From Actinocrinis sp035946395 (GTDB lineage Bacteria > Actinomycetota > Actinomycetes > Streptomycetales > Catenulisporaceae): 64,000 nucleotides of DNA. Numbering within the stretch: the stretch's first letter is position 1; every line of letters begins with the position of its first letter. Of the stretch, positions 34,354-43,900 are shown piece after piece. The stretch is from positions 16,940-80,939 of the forward strand of contig NZ_DASYZI010000144.1 of assembly GCF_035946395.1 (NCBI RefSeq). The letters run 5' to 3'. The translations under genes and the position numbers were made by a program. The notes beneath the pieces are model-generated. The model was not told the origin of the DNA, searched no databases, and saw only the letters and a list, made by a program, of their open reading frames with translations.

Positions 34354-35242
34354 CACCGCAGCGCCCGAGATCCCCGCCGGGCCCCGGCGCCGCGGGTCGC
34401 CGATGGCGCCGTCCCGCGGCTTCGTGTGGACCCGCCGCGTCGTGCTGACGCTGCTCACGCTGTTCACGTCGGCGCCGATCTACGTCATGCTCAGCAGCTC
34501 GCTCAAGCCGCTCCAGGAAGTACAGGCCGCGTTCACCTGGATCCCGGCGCACCTGACGGCCCGTCCGTACGCCGACATGTGGACGACGGTCCCGCTGGCC
34601 CACTACTTCATCAACAGCCTGATCGTCTCCGCCGCGTCCACCGCACTGTCCGTGGTGATCGCGCTGCTGGCGGCCTACGCGGTCAGCCGGTACCGCTTCC
34701 CCGGCCGGCAGGTCTTCCGCATCACGGTCCTGTCCACCCAGATGTTCCCCGGCATCCTGTTCCTGCTGCCGCTGTTCCTCATCTACGTCAACATCGGCAC
34801 GGCCACGGGCGTCCAGCTCTCCGGCTCGCGGCTCGGGCTGATCATCACATTCCTGACCTTCACCCTGCCGTTCTCGATCTGGATGCTGGTCGGCTACCTC
34901 GACTCGATCCCGCGCGAACTCGACGAGGCCGCCAAGGTGGACGGCAACGGGCCGCTCGGCGCGCTGATCCGCGTCATCATCCCCGTCGCGGTGCCGGGCA
35001 TCATCACGGTCGCGGTCTACTCGTTCATGACCGCTTGGGGCGAGGTGCTCTTCGCCTCCGTGATGACCAGCGACGCCACCCGGACCCTCGCCGTCGGGCT
35101 GCGCAACTACGCGTCAGAGAACGACGTGTACTGGAACCAGATCATGGCCGCGTCGCTGGTCGTCAGCGTGCCGGTGGTGGCCGCGTTCCTGCTGCTGCAA
35201 CGCCATCTGGTGGCCGGGCTGACCGCCGGATCGGTCAAGTGA
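34346..35242 (+). CDS. ABC sugar permease, MalG-like
   Basis: 298 residues, six membrane helices, EAA loop RELDEAAKVDGNGPLGALIRVIIPVAVPG. The TTG at 34346 is used as start because GGAGAAGGAAAG lies just upstream; it overlaps the previous permease by 8 bp, which suggests coupled translation. It forms the heterodimeric channel of the CUT1 importer. A 20-bp perfect hairpin begins at its stop codon. Confidence 0.93.
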   Translation: MADTAAPEIPAGPRRRGSPMAPSRGFVWTRRVVLTLLTLFTSAPIYVMLSSSLKPLQEVQAAFTWIPAHLTARPYADMWTTVPLAHYFINSLIVSAASTALSVVIALLAAYAVSRYRFPGRQVFRITVLSTQMFPGILFLLPLFLIYVNIGTATGVQLSGSRLGLIITFLTFTLPFSIWMLVGYLDSIPRELDEAAKVDGNGPLGALIRVIIPVAVPGIITVAVYSFMTAWGEVLFASVMTSDATRTLAVGLRNYASENDVYWNQIMAASLVVSVPVVAAFLLLQRHLVAGLTAGSVK

Positions 35243-35292
35243 GACGGCTTGGCTCCGGCTACCCACCTGCGATAGCCGGAGCCAAGCCGTCT
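35242..35292. terminator. Perfect 20-bp hairpin, probable bidirectional terminator
   Basis: Bases 35242-35261 pair perfectly with 35273-35292 around an 11-nt loop. It lies between two convergent genes (sugar permease and zinc-ribbon protein), begins at the last base of the permease stop codon, and probably ends transcription from both sides. Confidence 0.88.
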
Positions 35293-35344
35293 GACGTCGA
35301 GCCGTTCAGCTCACAGTGATTCAGCCGTGACACAGCCGAGTGGT

Positions 35345-35524
35345 TCAGCTGACACTGACCGGCTTGCCGCACTGCGGGCACTCGAACGGGGTCTTCTTCG
35401 CGGCCATGGTCCGCTGGATCTTGGTCACGATGAACGGGAAGCTCAGGGCGGGCAGTTCGCGACTCGCGTTGACCTGTCCGTGCTGCGCACACTGACCCTG
35501 CTTGTACTCGGTCTCAGTAGCCAT
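35345..35524 (-). CDS. 59-residue zinc-ribbon-like small protein
   Basis: The frame begins at ATG 35524 (MATETEYKQGQ) with GGAG about 10 bp upstream and ends at TGA 35345. Two metal-knuckle halves are visible: CAQHG near residue 12 and CPQCGKP near residue 49, separated by SFPFIVTKIQRTMAAKK. This fits a CxxH...CxxC zinc ribbon, perhaps lying on the membrane through its hydrophobic middle. It lies 85 bp downstream of the ABC-2 exporter permease on the same strand, so it may belong to that operon. Its function is unknown; the codon pattern and ribosome site support a real gene. Confidence 0.7.
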   Translation of the reverse strand: MATETEYKQGQCAQHGQVNASRELPALSFPFIVTKIQRTMAAKKTPFECPQCGKPVSVS

Positions 35525-35609
35525 TGATCGCGCATCTCCTTAGTTGGTCCTCGGTTGGCAACCGGCCGGGCCGGGGTTTGACCGGCCGGTTCGGGCACGG
35601 CGTCGTCCG

Positions 35610-36458
35610 TCATCCGCCCTTCGGCAGCCAGCTGAACCGGCGCAGGGCGAAGGCAAGCGCCGCGACGGCCCAGGCCGCGACGATGAGCAGGTCCGTGCCG
35701 GCGAACCCGGCGGTGGTGTTGTTCGGGTTGTACGCGGCGAGCAGCGCCTCGACCAGGTGTTTCACCGGGAAGACGTTGGCGATGTCGGAGAGCCAGGTCG
35801 GCAGCGTCGAGCTGGGGATGAGGACCCCGGAGATGAAGTACAGCGGCAGCATGACCGCCTGCACCACCGGCTGCGCCGCGTCCTCGTCGGTGATGACCGA
35901 GGCGAGCGCGTAGCCGAGGCAGCAGAAGGCGAGCGAACCCAGGATGATCGTGATCACCAGCGCCGGGGCGGTGCTCGCGGGCAGGTGCGCGTGGTAGAAG
36001 ATCCAGCCGAGCACGAGCAGGATGGCCGACATCACCAGTGAGGTCACCACCGAGGTCAGCGCCCGGCCGGCGATCACCGCGGCCGCCGGGACCGGGGTCG
36101 CGCGGCGGCGCTTGAGCACCCCGGACTCGCGCTGCGCGGTCACCGAGATCACCAGGTTGACCAGCGAGTTGGCGATGATGCCGAGGGTGATGATGCCCGG
36201 GACGTAGTAGACCGAGGTGTCGATCTTGCCGCCCGCGACGTCGACCTGGTTGACCTTGCCGTTGGTCGAGCCGCCGAACACCCCGGCCAGGATGACCAGG
36301 AACGTGATCGGCAGGATCACGGTGAAGAACCGGGACTGGCGGTTGCGGAACCACGAGCGCAGGTCGTACGGGAACTGATGCAGCGTCAGGCTGACGGTGG
36401 AGCCGACGGAGGCGCCGCCCGCGGAACCGGTGGGTGCGTTGGAAGTCGTGGTCGTCAT
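35610..36458 (-). CDS. ABC-2 type exporter permease
   Basis: 282 residues. A cytoplasmic N-terminus (LHQFPYDLRSWFRNRQSRFFTVILPI) followed by six membrane segments, including the usual SGVLKRRRATPVPAA loop, LGYALASVITDEDAAQPVVQAVMLPLYFISGVLIP, and FPVKHLVEAL near the end. Works with the ATPase at 36455-37465 to export a drug, lipid or similar substrate. Start ATG 36458 overlaps the ATPase stop by 4 bp. Confidence 0.93.
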   Translation of the reverse strand: MTTTTSNAPTGSAGGASVGSTVSLTLHQFPYDLRSWFRNRQSRFFTVILPITFLVILAGVFGGSTNGKVNQVDVAGGKIDTSVYYVPGIITLGIIANSLVNLVISVTAQRESGVLKRRRATPVPAAAVIAGRALTSVVTSLVMSAILLVLGWIFYHAHLPASTAPALVITIILGSLAFCCLGYALASVITDEDAAQPVVQAVMLPLYFISGVLIPSSTLPTWLSDIANVFPVKHLVEALLAAYNPNNTTAGFAGTDLLIVAAWAVAALAFALRRFSWLPKGG

Positions 36459-37465
36459 CGCAGGGCCTCCGCACGCTGCTCGCCGCCGGAAGCGGGACCG
36501 GACTGGGATGAGGAGGTCGCGCCGGCATCGGCGGCGCCGTCCTCGACCGGCGCGGTCAGCGCCAGGTACACGTCCTCAAGGCTCGGCCGGCGCACCTCAA
36601 GGTCCGGCAGGTCGAGGTGCCGCCCCTCGGCCCAGTGCACCAGCGGGCCGAGCACCTCCAGCGGCGAGACGGACTTCAGCAGCAGCCGGTCCACTCCCGC
36701 GCCCTCGGGCACCGCGGCCTCGCGAACCAGGGCGGGCAGGTCGTCGAACGACGTGCCCGCCGGCTGCGAGAAGCTGATCAGGGTGGCGGTGCGGTCGCGC
36801 CCACCGAGCGTGCCCGGCGTGCCCTCGGCGACGATCTTCCCGGCGGCGATCACCATCACCCGGTCGGCCAGCCGCTCGGCCTCGTCCATGAAGTGCGTGG
36901 TCAGGAACACCGTCACGCCGAGATCCCGCAGCCCGGCGACCATCTCCCAGGCCGCGCGCCGGGCCGAGGGGTCGAACCCGGTGGTCGGCTCGTCGAGGAA
37001 CAGCAGTTCCGGGTCGCCGATCAGGGCCAGCGCCACGTCCAGGCGCCGGCGCTGCCCGCCGGACAGCTTGCTCGCCATGGCCCCGGCCTTCTCGGCCAGG
37101 CCCACCAGCTCCAACGTCTCACGGATGCCGCGGGGCTTCGGGTAGTAGCCCGCGTAGAGGCGCAGGCACTCGGTGACGGTCAGGTCCCGCTCGGGCTTGG
37201 ACTCCTGGAGCACCACTCCGATGCGGGACCGCCATGTGCGGTCCGCGTGGCCCGGGTCCTGGCCCAGGACGCTCACCACGCCGTCGCTGCGCTTGCGGTA
37301 ACCCTCAAGGATCTCGACGGTGGTCGTCTTGCCGGCGCCGTTGGGGCCGAGGAACGCGAACACCTCGCCGCGCTCGACGTGCAGGTCGATGCCCCGCACG
37401 GCTTCGAAGGCGCCGTATCGCATGCGAAGGCCGGAAACTGTGATCACAGGATCAGTCGGTGACAC
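36455..37465 (-). CDS. ABC exporter ATPase (DrrA-type)
   Basis: 336 residues. Walker A GPNGAGKTTT near 45, Q-loop VVLQESKPE, ABC signature LSGGQRRRL, Walker B LLFLDEPTTGFDP and switch histidine LTTHFMDEAERL. A C-terminal ~100-residue extension of the kind found in DrrA-like drug exporters follows. GTG start 37465, with GGAAGGTCGAG upstream. It is divergent from the ROK regulator (246 bp between starts). Together with the permease it forms a complete two-component exporter. Confidence 0.94.
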   Translation of the reverse strand: MSPTDPVITVSGLRMRYGAFEAVRGIDLHVERGEVFAFLGPNGAGKTTTVEILEGYRKRSDGVVSVLGQDPGHADRTWRSRIGVVLQESKPERDLTVTECLRLYAGYYPKPRGIRETLELVGLAEKAGAMASKLSGGQRRRLDVALALIGDPELLFLDEPTTGFDPSARRAAWEMVAGLRDLGVTVFLTTHFMDEAERLADRVMVIAAGKIVAEGTPGTLGGRDRTATLISFSQPAGTSFDDLPALVREAAVPEGAGVDRLLLKSVSPLEVLGPLVHWAEGRHLDLPDLEVRRPSLEDVYLALTAPVEDGAADAGATSSSQSGPASGGEQRAEALR

Positions 37466-37679
37466 TACGCTCGACCTTCCAGGCTCGGCTCTTCCCCGGT
37501 CGCCTCTGCCGAGGCATGACTGATGCGACATCCATTCTCTGATTCGGCTCGCAGCGGTGTCAACGCCTCTTGATCGTCCCCCTATGCAACAGAACGCCCC
37601 TTTGGCGGCCTTGACAGCCGTCACTTTCGGTGACTGGGAGGCGTGTCCGGGCCGGAAAACACGGGTGCCGTGCGGTACC

Positions 37680-37702
37680 GTTGTTTTGAGTCTTGAAACA
37701 AC
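37680..37702. promoter_or_regulatory. Inverted repeat upstream of the ROK regulator, candidate operator
   Basis: GTTGTTT (37680-37686) and AAACAAC (37696-37702) are perfect 7-bp arms separated by 9 bp. The second arm lies next to the GGAG ribosome site of the ROK gene, so binding would block its own expression. ROK repressors such as NagC and Mlc bind AT-rich inverted repeats. Confidence 0.6.
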
Positions 37703-37711
37703 GAGGAGCCG

Positions 37712-38944
37712 ATGCACGACCGTAGGCACCGTACCGTCAGGGATCTGCGACGCGGGAACAGGGCGGCCGTCCTGTGGTCGCTGTACTTCGACCGGCCGTG
37801 CAGCCGGCAGGATCTGAGCGCCGCGACCGGGCTGAGCCCGGCGTCGGTGACCAACGTCGTGCGCGAGCTGCTCGCCGAGGGCATCGTCGCCGAGGCCGGA
37901 TCGCAGGACTCGGACGGCGGCAGGCCGCGCGTACTGCTGGACGTCAGGCCGGAATACGGGTTCGTGGTCGGCGCCGACGTGGGCGAGACCCGGGTGCGGG
38001 TGGGGCTGTACGACCTGGCGCTGACCGAGCACGCGAAGGCCGAGTACCCGCTCGATCCCGCCGAGCAGAGGGTGGACGTGGTGGTGCGGGCCATCGCGGA
38101 CGGCCTGCGCGCGGTCCTCGCCGACGCCGGTGTCAGCCCCACGCAAGTGCTCGGCGTCGGCGTCGGCGTGCCGGGAATCGTCGAGCAGGGCCGCGAGGCG
38201 CTGGTGCACGGCCAGACCTACGGCTGGGACGCGGTGCCGATGGAACGGCTGCTGCGCGCGCACACCGACCTGCCGCTGCGCTTCGAGAACTGCGCGAAGA
38301 CGATGGGCCAGGCCGAGCTGTGGTTCGGCGCGGGGCGCGGGGCGCGCAACGCGGCCGTGGTGCTGATCGGCTCCGGCGTCGGCGCGGCGCTGATCTCCGG
38401 CGGGAGCATGTATCTCGGCACCACGTCCAGCGCGGGCGAGTGGGGGCACACCACGATCGTCGCCGGCGGCAGGCGGTGCCGGTGCGGATCGGACGGCTGC
38501 CTGGAGGCCTACGTCGGCGCCGAGGCGATCCTGGACCGCTTCGGCGCCGCTGAGGCGTCCGGCTTCGGAACGTCCGGCTCCGGGACGCCCGCCACCGGAA
38601 CCGAGGAGGCGGCGCTCGCGACGCTCGTCGCCACCGCCGGATCCTCTCCCGCGGCGACCGCCCTGCTGACGCAGACCGCGTATTACCTGGGCATCGGCAT
38701 CGCCAACCTGATCAACCTGTTCAATCCGGAGCGGGTCATCCTGGGCGGCTGGGCCGGGCTGCTGCTCGGCGACAGGCTGCTGGTCGCGATCCGTGAGTCG
38801 GCCGGACGGCACTCGCTGCGCCGTCCGTTCGCGGCGGCATCGATCGAGCTCGGCGAACTGGGCCCGGAGGCGGTCACGCTCGGCGCGGCGACGCTCCCCC
38901 TGGCGCACTTCCTCGACGGCGCGGCCCGCCGGCAGACGTCGTGA
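37712..38944 (+). CDS. ROK family transcriptional regulator
   Basis: 410 residues. N-terminal winged HTH (NRAAVLWSLYFDRPCSRQDLSAATGLSPASVTNVVRELLAEGIV), then an actin-like ROK fold (VGADVGETRVRVGLYDL, GVGVGVPGIV, GSGVGAALISGG). The zinc site GEWGHTTIVAGGRRCRCGSDGCLEAYVG is complete. The kinase aspartate of sugar-kinase ROK proteins (in ENDAN) is replaced: the sequence reads ENCAKT, so it should sense sugar without phosphorylating it. GGAG lies 4 bp before the ATG. A Gly/Ser/Thr-rich insert occurs near residue 285. Target genes may include itself or the exporter. Confidence 0.9.
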   Translation: MHDRRHRTVRDLRRGNRAAVLWSLYFDRPCSRQDLSAATGLSPASVTNVVRELLAEGIVAEAGSQDSDGGRPRVLLDVRPEYGFVVGADVGETRVRVGLYDLALTEHAKAEYPLDPAEQRVDVVVRAIADGLRAVLADAGVSPTQVLGVGVGVPGIVEQGREALVHGQTYGWDAVPMERLLRAHTDLPLRFENCAKTMGQAELWFGAGRGARNAAVVLIGSGVGAALISGGSMYLGTTSSAGEWGHTTIVAGGRRCRCGSDGCLEAYVGAEAILDRFGAAEASGFGTSGSGTPATGTEEAALATLVATAGSSPAATALLTQTAYYLGIGIANLINLFNPERVILGGWAGLLLGDRLLVAIRESAGRHSLRRPFAAASIELGELGPEAVTLGAATLPLAHFLDGAARRQTS

Positions 38945-39067
38945 CAGACGGCTGGCAGGCGGGCCGCGCGTCTCGCTCCCGGATCAGTGCCGGATCAGGA
39001 GCCGAGGACCTGGAACTCCAAGATCGAACATCCGTATCCGGTGGCGCCCGCCATCCCGTGCAGGTGC

Positions 39068-39319
39068 TCACTTCCTCCAACGCCCCGGCCACTGCGGAAG
39101 CGGCGAACAATGCAGGCCCCATGGCTGGGAGTTTCCTGCCGACGGCGCCCAGCGGAACGCCTCTGCGAGGGCTGTGATGCTCTGCTCGTCGACCGTGCGC
39201 GTGGCATCGAAGCGGTGCGGGCTGAACCTGGCGGCCAGGAGGGGATGAACTGCCGTTACAGGGCCCCCGGCGCTCTCGGCGCTGTGCACGGCACGTCGAA
39301 CAAGCGTCGGCCGTGCCAT
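39068..39319 (-). pseudogene. Truncated nitroreductase-family gene, N-terminal remnant
   Basis: An 83-codon frame from ATG 39319. Residues ~24-69 match the N-terminus of FMN nitroreductases (HPLLAARFSPHRFDATRTVD, then ALAEAFRWAPSAGNSQPWG, the FMN-contacting motif). The similarity stops abruptly after SQPWG; the next 14 residues are unrelated and end in a stop, and no continuation is evident in other frames down to the ROK gene. A functional enzyme needs about 180 residues, so this is a decayed or truncated copy. Confidence 0.6.
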
Positions 39320-39372
39320 GTTCCTGCACGACGCCGTGTTTCTGCACAACACGGTGATCCGGCCGACGACCG

Positions 39373-40089
39373 TCAGACGTCCAGGACGGCGTTCAGCACG
39401 ACGAGCGCCTTCTTCAACTGTCGCTCGTTGCAGGAGCGCAGCAGTCGCAGGGCACTGACCAGGGACGAGTCGGCCGCCGCTTGGCCCTCGCCGCTCCCGC
39501 TCCCGCTCCCGCTCGCGCTCGCGCCCGACCGCTCGCCGGCGGCGACGCGTTCGCCACGAGCATCGGTGCGGGCGTCGGCCAGCCAGGCGCGGCGCAGCAT
39601 TTGCAGGCCGATGGCGGCCTGGTTCGCGAACAGGCCGAGGATCTCCAGGTCGGACAGCTCGCCGCGCGGATCGCTGGTGCGGTCGAGGACCTCGATCACG
39701 CCGATCGAGTCGCCGTCGATCAGCAGCGGCGCGGCGAGGATGCTGCGCGGGACGTAGCCGGTGGACTCGGCGACGTTCCTGGCGAACATCGGGTCGTTGT
39801 CCACGTCGTCGACGGCGATCGGCTGGGCCGAGGCCATCACCCAGCCGGCCAGGCCCTGGTCGACCGGCACCCGCATGCCGACCAGATGCGCCTCGCCGGC
39901 CCCGGACACGGCCTCGAAGACCAGGTGCTCGCGCTGCGGGTCCAGCAGGAATATCGAGCTGGCCTGCGCGGCGAAGATGCCCCGGGCCGTCTCGACCACA
40001 CTCTGCAACAGGCGGTCGTGGTCGGGGATCAGGCTGAGCAGGGCCGCCGCCTCCGAATCCCACAGGCGGCCGGAGTCACTCATCGTCAC
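39373..40089 (-). CDS. GAF-domain sensor protein
   Basis: 238 residues. One GAF domain, about 25-170 (LLQSVVETARGIFAAQASSIFLLDPQREHLVFEAVSG, then VPVDQGLAGWVMASAQPIAVDDVDNDPMF and ILAAPLLIDGDSIGVIEVLDR). A Ser/Gly-rich linker (SASGSGSGSGEG) separates it from a C-terminal ~35-residue helix (LLRSCNERQLKKALVVLNAVLDV). It would bind a small ligand or sense redox state; there is no kinase or DNA-binding part. GTG start 40089 overlaps the protease stop by 4 bp. It ends the overlapping chain cyclase/ATPase regulator - protease - GAF. Confidence 0.85.
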   Translation of the reverse strand: MTMSDSGRLWDSEAAALLSLIPDHDRLLQSVVETARGIFAAQASSIFLLDPQREHLVFEAVSGAGEAHLVGMRVPVDQGLAGWVMASAQPIAVDDVDNDPMFARNVAESTGYVPRSILAAPLLIDGDSIGVIEVLDRTSDPRGELSDLEILGLFANQAAIGLQMLRRAWLADARTDARGERVAAGERSGASASGSGSGSGEGQAAADSSLVSALRLLRSCNERQLKKALVVLNAVLDV

Positions 40090-40952
40090 TCATCGCGATA
40101 ACCCACATTCCTGGCGGCCAAGAAGAGGATGTTCTTGATCTGGAACGGTCTGAGGTTTCTGTGCTTGCTCAGCACGAGAGTACAGAGCCCTGCGATACGT
40201 GGGGTGGCGAAACTGTTTCCCGAGACCTTCTTGGTACCGTGGCCGCTCCAGGCCACCTGCACGTCCTGTCCCTGGGCGAAGAACTCGACCGGCGGATACG
40301 GGTTGTAGTAGATCAGCTCCGGGTCGGGGACGGTGTGGCTGCCCACGGAGATGACCGAGGAGAAGCGCCACGGGAAGCTCTCCACCGGCATGTTGTGCGC
40401 CGAGGCGACCAGGACGGTGCCGCGGAAGAAGGCCTCGTCCGCCAATTCGCGCAGCTGCGGGGTGTAGCGCGGTTTGGTCGTGGAAAGGCTCAGATTCACC
40501 ACGTCGAAACCCTCTGAGATCGCCCAGCGCAGACCGGCGAGCAGCGCGTCGCCGCTGCCGGTCTTCCCGCCGAGCACCCGCACGCTCGTCAGCGAGCACT
40601 GCGGCGCCAGGGACCTGATGATCCCGGCGCACGCGGTGCCGTGGCCGAAGCGGTCGTGCGGCGGTTCCGGAAGGACGCCGTAGCCTGCGCCCGCGTCCTG
40701 CGCCGGCACGGCGGCGTACGCCCCGTCGAGCGGGCCGACGAGGGGATGGTCCGGCTCGATCCCGCTGTCCAGGATGCACACGCGCACCCCGGCGCCGGTG
40801 GCGCCGCCCCAGGCCCAGTCGCGCAGCCGCTCCATCGGCCAGTCGGACGGGATGCCGGGCACCTCGGCCGAGGGGAGGGCGAGTTTCCAGGTGAGCCGGC
40901 CCGGTCCGGATGAGTCGGGCGACCCGGTCCCGGCGTCAGTTCGGGCGATCAC
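40086..40952 (-). CDS. Subtilisin-like serine protease (S8), cytoplasmic
   Basis: 288 residues. The catalytic triad is complete: Asp in CILDSGIEPDHP, His in DRFGHGTACAG, Ser in SGNSFATPRIAG. The oxyanion asparagine lies in ASAHN. There is no signal peptide, prodomain or cell-wall anchor, so it probably acts in the cytoplasm, unlike secreted subtilisins. GTG 40952 overlaps the stop of the large regulator by 4 bp. In a cluster with a short peptide gene and radical SAM enzymes, leader cleavage is a possible role; a role in the signalling chain with the cyclase and GAF proteins is the alternative. Confidence 0.9.
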   Translation of the reverse strand: MIARTDAGTGSPDSSGPGRLTWKLALPSAEVPGIPSDWPMERLRDWAWGGATGAGVRVCILDSGIEPDHPLVGPLDGAYAAVPAQDAGAGYGVLPEPPHDRFGHGTACAGIIRSLAPQCSLTSVRVLGGKTGSGDALLAGLRWAISEGFDVVNLSLSTTKPRYTPQLRELADEAFFRGTVLVASAHNMPVESFPWRFSSVISVGSHTVPDPELIYYNPYPPVEFFAQGQDVQVAWSGHGTKKVSGNSFATPRIAGLCTLVLSKHRNLRPFQIKNILFLAARNVGYRDE

Positions 40953-43900
40953 AGGCGCCCCTCTTCGCGCAGCCGCTGCGCCCAACGCGCACCTACCAGG
41001 TGTCCCTTCCGCTCGAACAACTCCTGTGCCTGTCTGCTCTTGAGGCCGGCCGTGTCGCGGTCGCCGATGCCCGCCGCTATCAGTGCACTGTCAAGGTGGA
41101 CGGTCGCGCGCAGGATGGGGGACTCGACCCCGGCCATCAGTTCCTCGGCCCGCGCCGACGCGGCGACCGCCTCGGCCGGGCGGGCCTGCGCGGCGAGGAT
41201 GCGGGCGTGTAACGACAGAGCACTGACTTGGCTGGCCGTGGCCGGGGCACCGCCGGATGTGGCCGACGCGCCGGACGCGACAGGAGCCGGCTCCGCGGCC
41301 AGCAGGGGGCTGATGGTCTCGGCGGCCTGGTCCACCAGGCCCGCCTCCAGCAGGATCCGCGCGCTCTGGGCGGCGAGCCAGAGCGGCGAGTGCACGCCCA
41401 GCCTGGCGTAGCGGTCGCGGGCCTGCTCCAGGTGGTCGAGCGCGGCCGCAGCGTCGCGTTCGAGCAGGGCGATGCCGGTCTGGAACATCTCCATGGCCGC
41501 GCGGGGTTCGGGGAAGCCCAGGTCGTCCACGGCCTCGATCGCACCGTTGATCCGGCGGTGCGCTTCGGCGAACCGGCCGCGCATGGCCAGCAACTCGGCC
41601 AGCGGGGGGCCGACCGCGGCCCACACCCCGGCGCGGGCGGCGCCGAACTCGTCGAGCAGGCTTTCGCAGGACTCGATCGCCGTGGCGCAGTCCTCGGTCC
41701 CGCTGCGCAGCGCGGAGGCCAGCCCGCCGAGCACGGTCAGCAGGCCGAGCACGCCCGGCGACCGGCGGGCGAACTCGACGACCCGGCCGAAGTGCCCGGC
41801 CGCCTCGGCGTGCCGGCCCTGCCGGTCGGCCGCTTGCCCGAGCCTGGTCCAGGCGCGCACCGATCCGGCGGCGTCCTGCTCGCGTTCGCAGATCCGCTCG
41901 ACCCGGCGGGCCAGTTCCTCCAGCTGCGCCGGGCCGACGCCCGGGGACAGCGCCATCCGCTCCATCCGGCCGTAGCGGGCGAACCGCTCGTTCCCGGCGC
42001 GTTCGGCCTCGGCGACGAGTTCGTCGGCCAGGGCGAGCGCGGCGCCGCCGTCGCCGAGCGCGCCCGCCGTGTCCATGAGCAGCGACTTCGCCTCCAGAGC
42101 CGGTCCGCCGTCGGCGAGCCGCAGCAGCTCCACCGACCGGCGCAGGGCGCTCTCGGCGCGCGGCAGGTCCTCCACGGCCAGTGCGGACCGGCCGGATCGC
42201 AGAAAACTCATTCCGGCGTCGCGGCGCACCTCGTCGACCTCGTCGCCGTCGTAGAAGACCTCGTTCCAGTAGAGCAGCGCCGAGCGGTAGTGGTGGCCGG
42301 CCAGTCCGGGGCGGGCGTCCTGCCCGCCGTAGATGTCGCCGAGGGCGCGGTGCCGGTGCGCGCGCTCCGCCTTGGGCATCGCGGCGTAGCAGATGTCGTA
42401 CACCTGCTTGCCGCAGAACTCGTAATCGCCGTCCGTGGTACGGCGTATCAGCAGTTTGTCGTCCAGCTCGTCGAGGGCCGCGGCGAGGCCGGCCGCCTCG
42501 CCGCAGCAGCGCTCCAGGGTCGCGGTACCGAATTCGTGCCCGATCACGCACGCCCACTCCAGGACGTCGCGCTGCCGCCTGGAGAGCCGGTCGAGCCGCG
42601 CGGCCACGGCGGACTGGACCGTCAGCGGGAACTCGTCGTCGCTGCGCCGCTCGGACTCCATCTGGAGGAACTGTTCGAGGAAGAACGGGTTGCCCATGCT
42701 CGCCTCGACACAGCGGGCCAGCACGCGCTGGTCGAACGACGCGTTGCGTACCAGTTCCCGGCCGAGCGACTCGCACTCGTCCGGCGCGAAGGGCGTGAGG
42801 GTCAGGCTGACCGCGGAGAACTTGCCGCCGCCCCAGTCCGGGCGCCGTTCCAGCAGGTCGATCCGGGCCAGGCACAGCACCATCAGGGGGCTGTTCTTCA
42901 TCCGCTGGGCGAGCGAGTCGAGCAGGTCGAGAAGCGGATCGTCGGCCCAGTGCAGGTCGTCGAGGACGAGGAGCACGGCGGTGTCGCGGCACAGCGCGTC
43001 CAGGCCGCGCCGGATCGCCGCGAAGGTCTCGGCGGGCAGGTCGCCGACCGCGCCCTCGACCAGATGCCCGGGAAGCAGTTCGGCCGGGTCCCAGCCCAGG
43101 TCCTCGGCGGTGCGCCGGATCGCGGTGACCATCGGCAGCAGGGTGCTGCCATCGGTCCCGTACGCGGGGCACGCGGCCATCGCGACTCGTGCCTCGGCGG
43201 TCGAGACGGTGGCCAGCAGCTGTTCGGCCAGCCGCGTCTTGCCCATGCCCGCCTCGCCGTAGACGGTGCACAGCTGGAACGTGCGGTGGCTGGAGGCCCG
43301 GGCCAGGCAGTTGCGCAGCGCGGCGAGTTCCAGGCCGCGGCCGTGGAAGCCGGTCCGCCGCGCGGGCGCGGCCGCGACCGCCAGGGACAGCACCCGCCAG
43401 GCCGCCAGCGGCCGGTCGACGCCCTTGGCCGCGATCGGATCGAGCGCCTCGGCCACGACGCTCTCCCGGGTGAGCCGGTGCACGCTCTCCCCGATGACGG
43501 TCTGCCCGGACGAGGCGGCCTGCTCCAGGCGCGCGGCGATGTTCACCACGTCGCCCGCGACGAGGTTGTCGGCGTCGAGGTCGTCGACCGTGGCGACGAC
43601 CTCCCCGGCGTTGATCCCGATCCGCACGCCGAGCGGCAGGGTGAGCCGGTCGCCGAGCCGCTCGTTGAGTGCGGCGACCTCGCGGTGCATCTCCAGCGCG
43701 GCGCGCACGGCGCGCAGCGCGTCGTCCTCGTGCACAGCGGGCACGCCGAACACGGCCATCACCGCGTCGCCGACGAACTTCTCCACGTGGCCGCCGTGCC
43801 GTTCCACGCACTGGCGCATGGCGGCGTAGTAGCGCATCATCAGGGTCCGCATGGTCTCGGCGTCGAGCCGTCCGCCGAGGGCCGTCGAGTCGACCAGGTC

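Noticed and set aside
37466..38908. Upstream extension of the exporter ATPase frame
   Set aside because: The frame continues upstream through the ROK gene on the opposite strand, but ABC homology starts near 37465, where GTG and GGAAGG are present.
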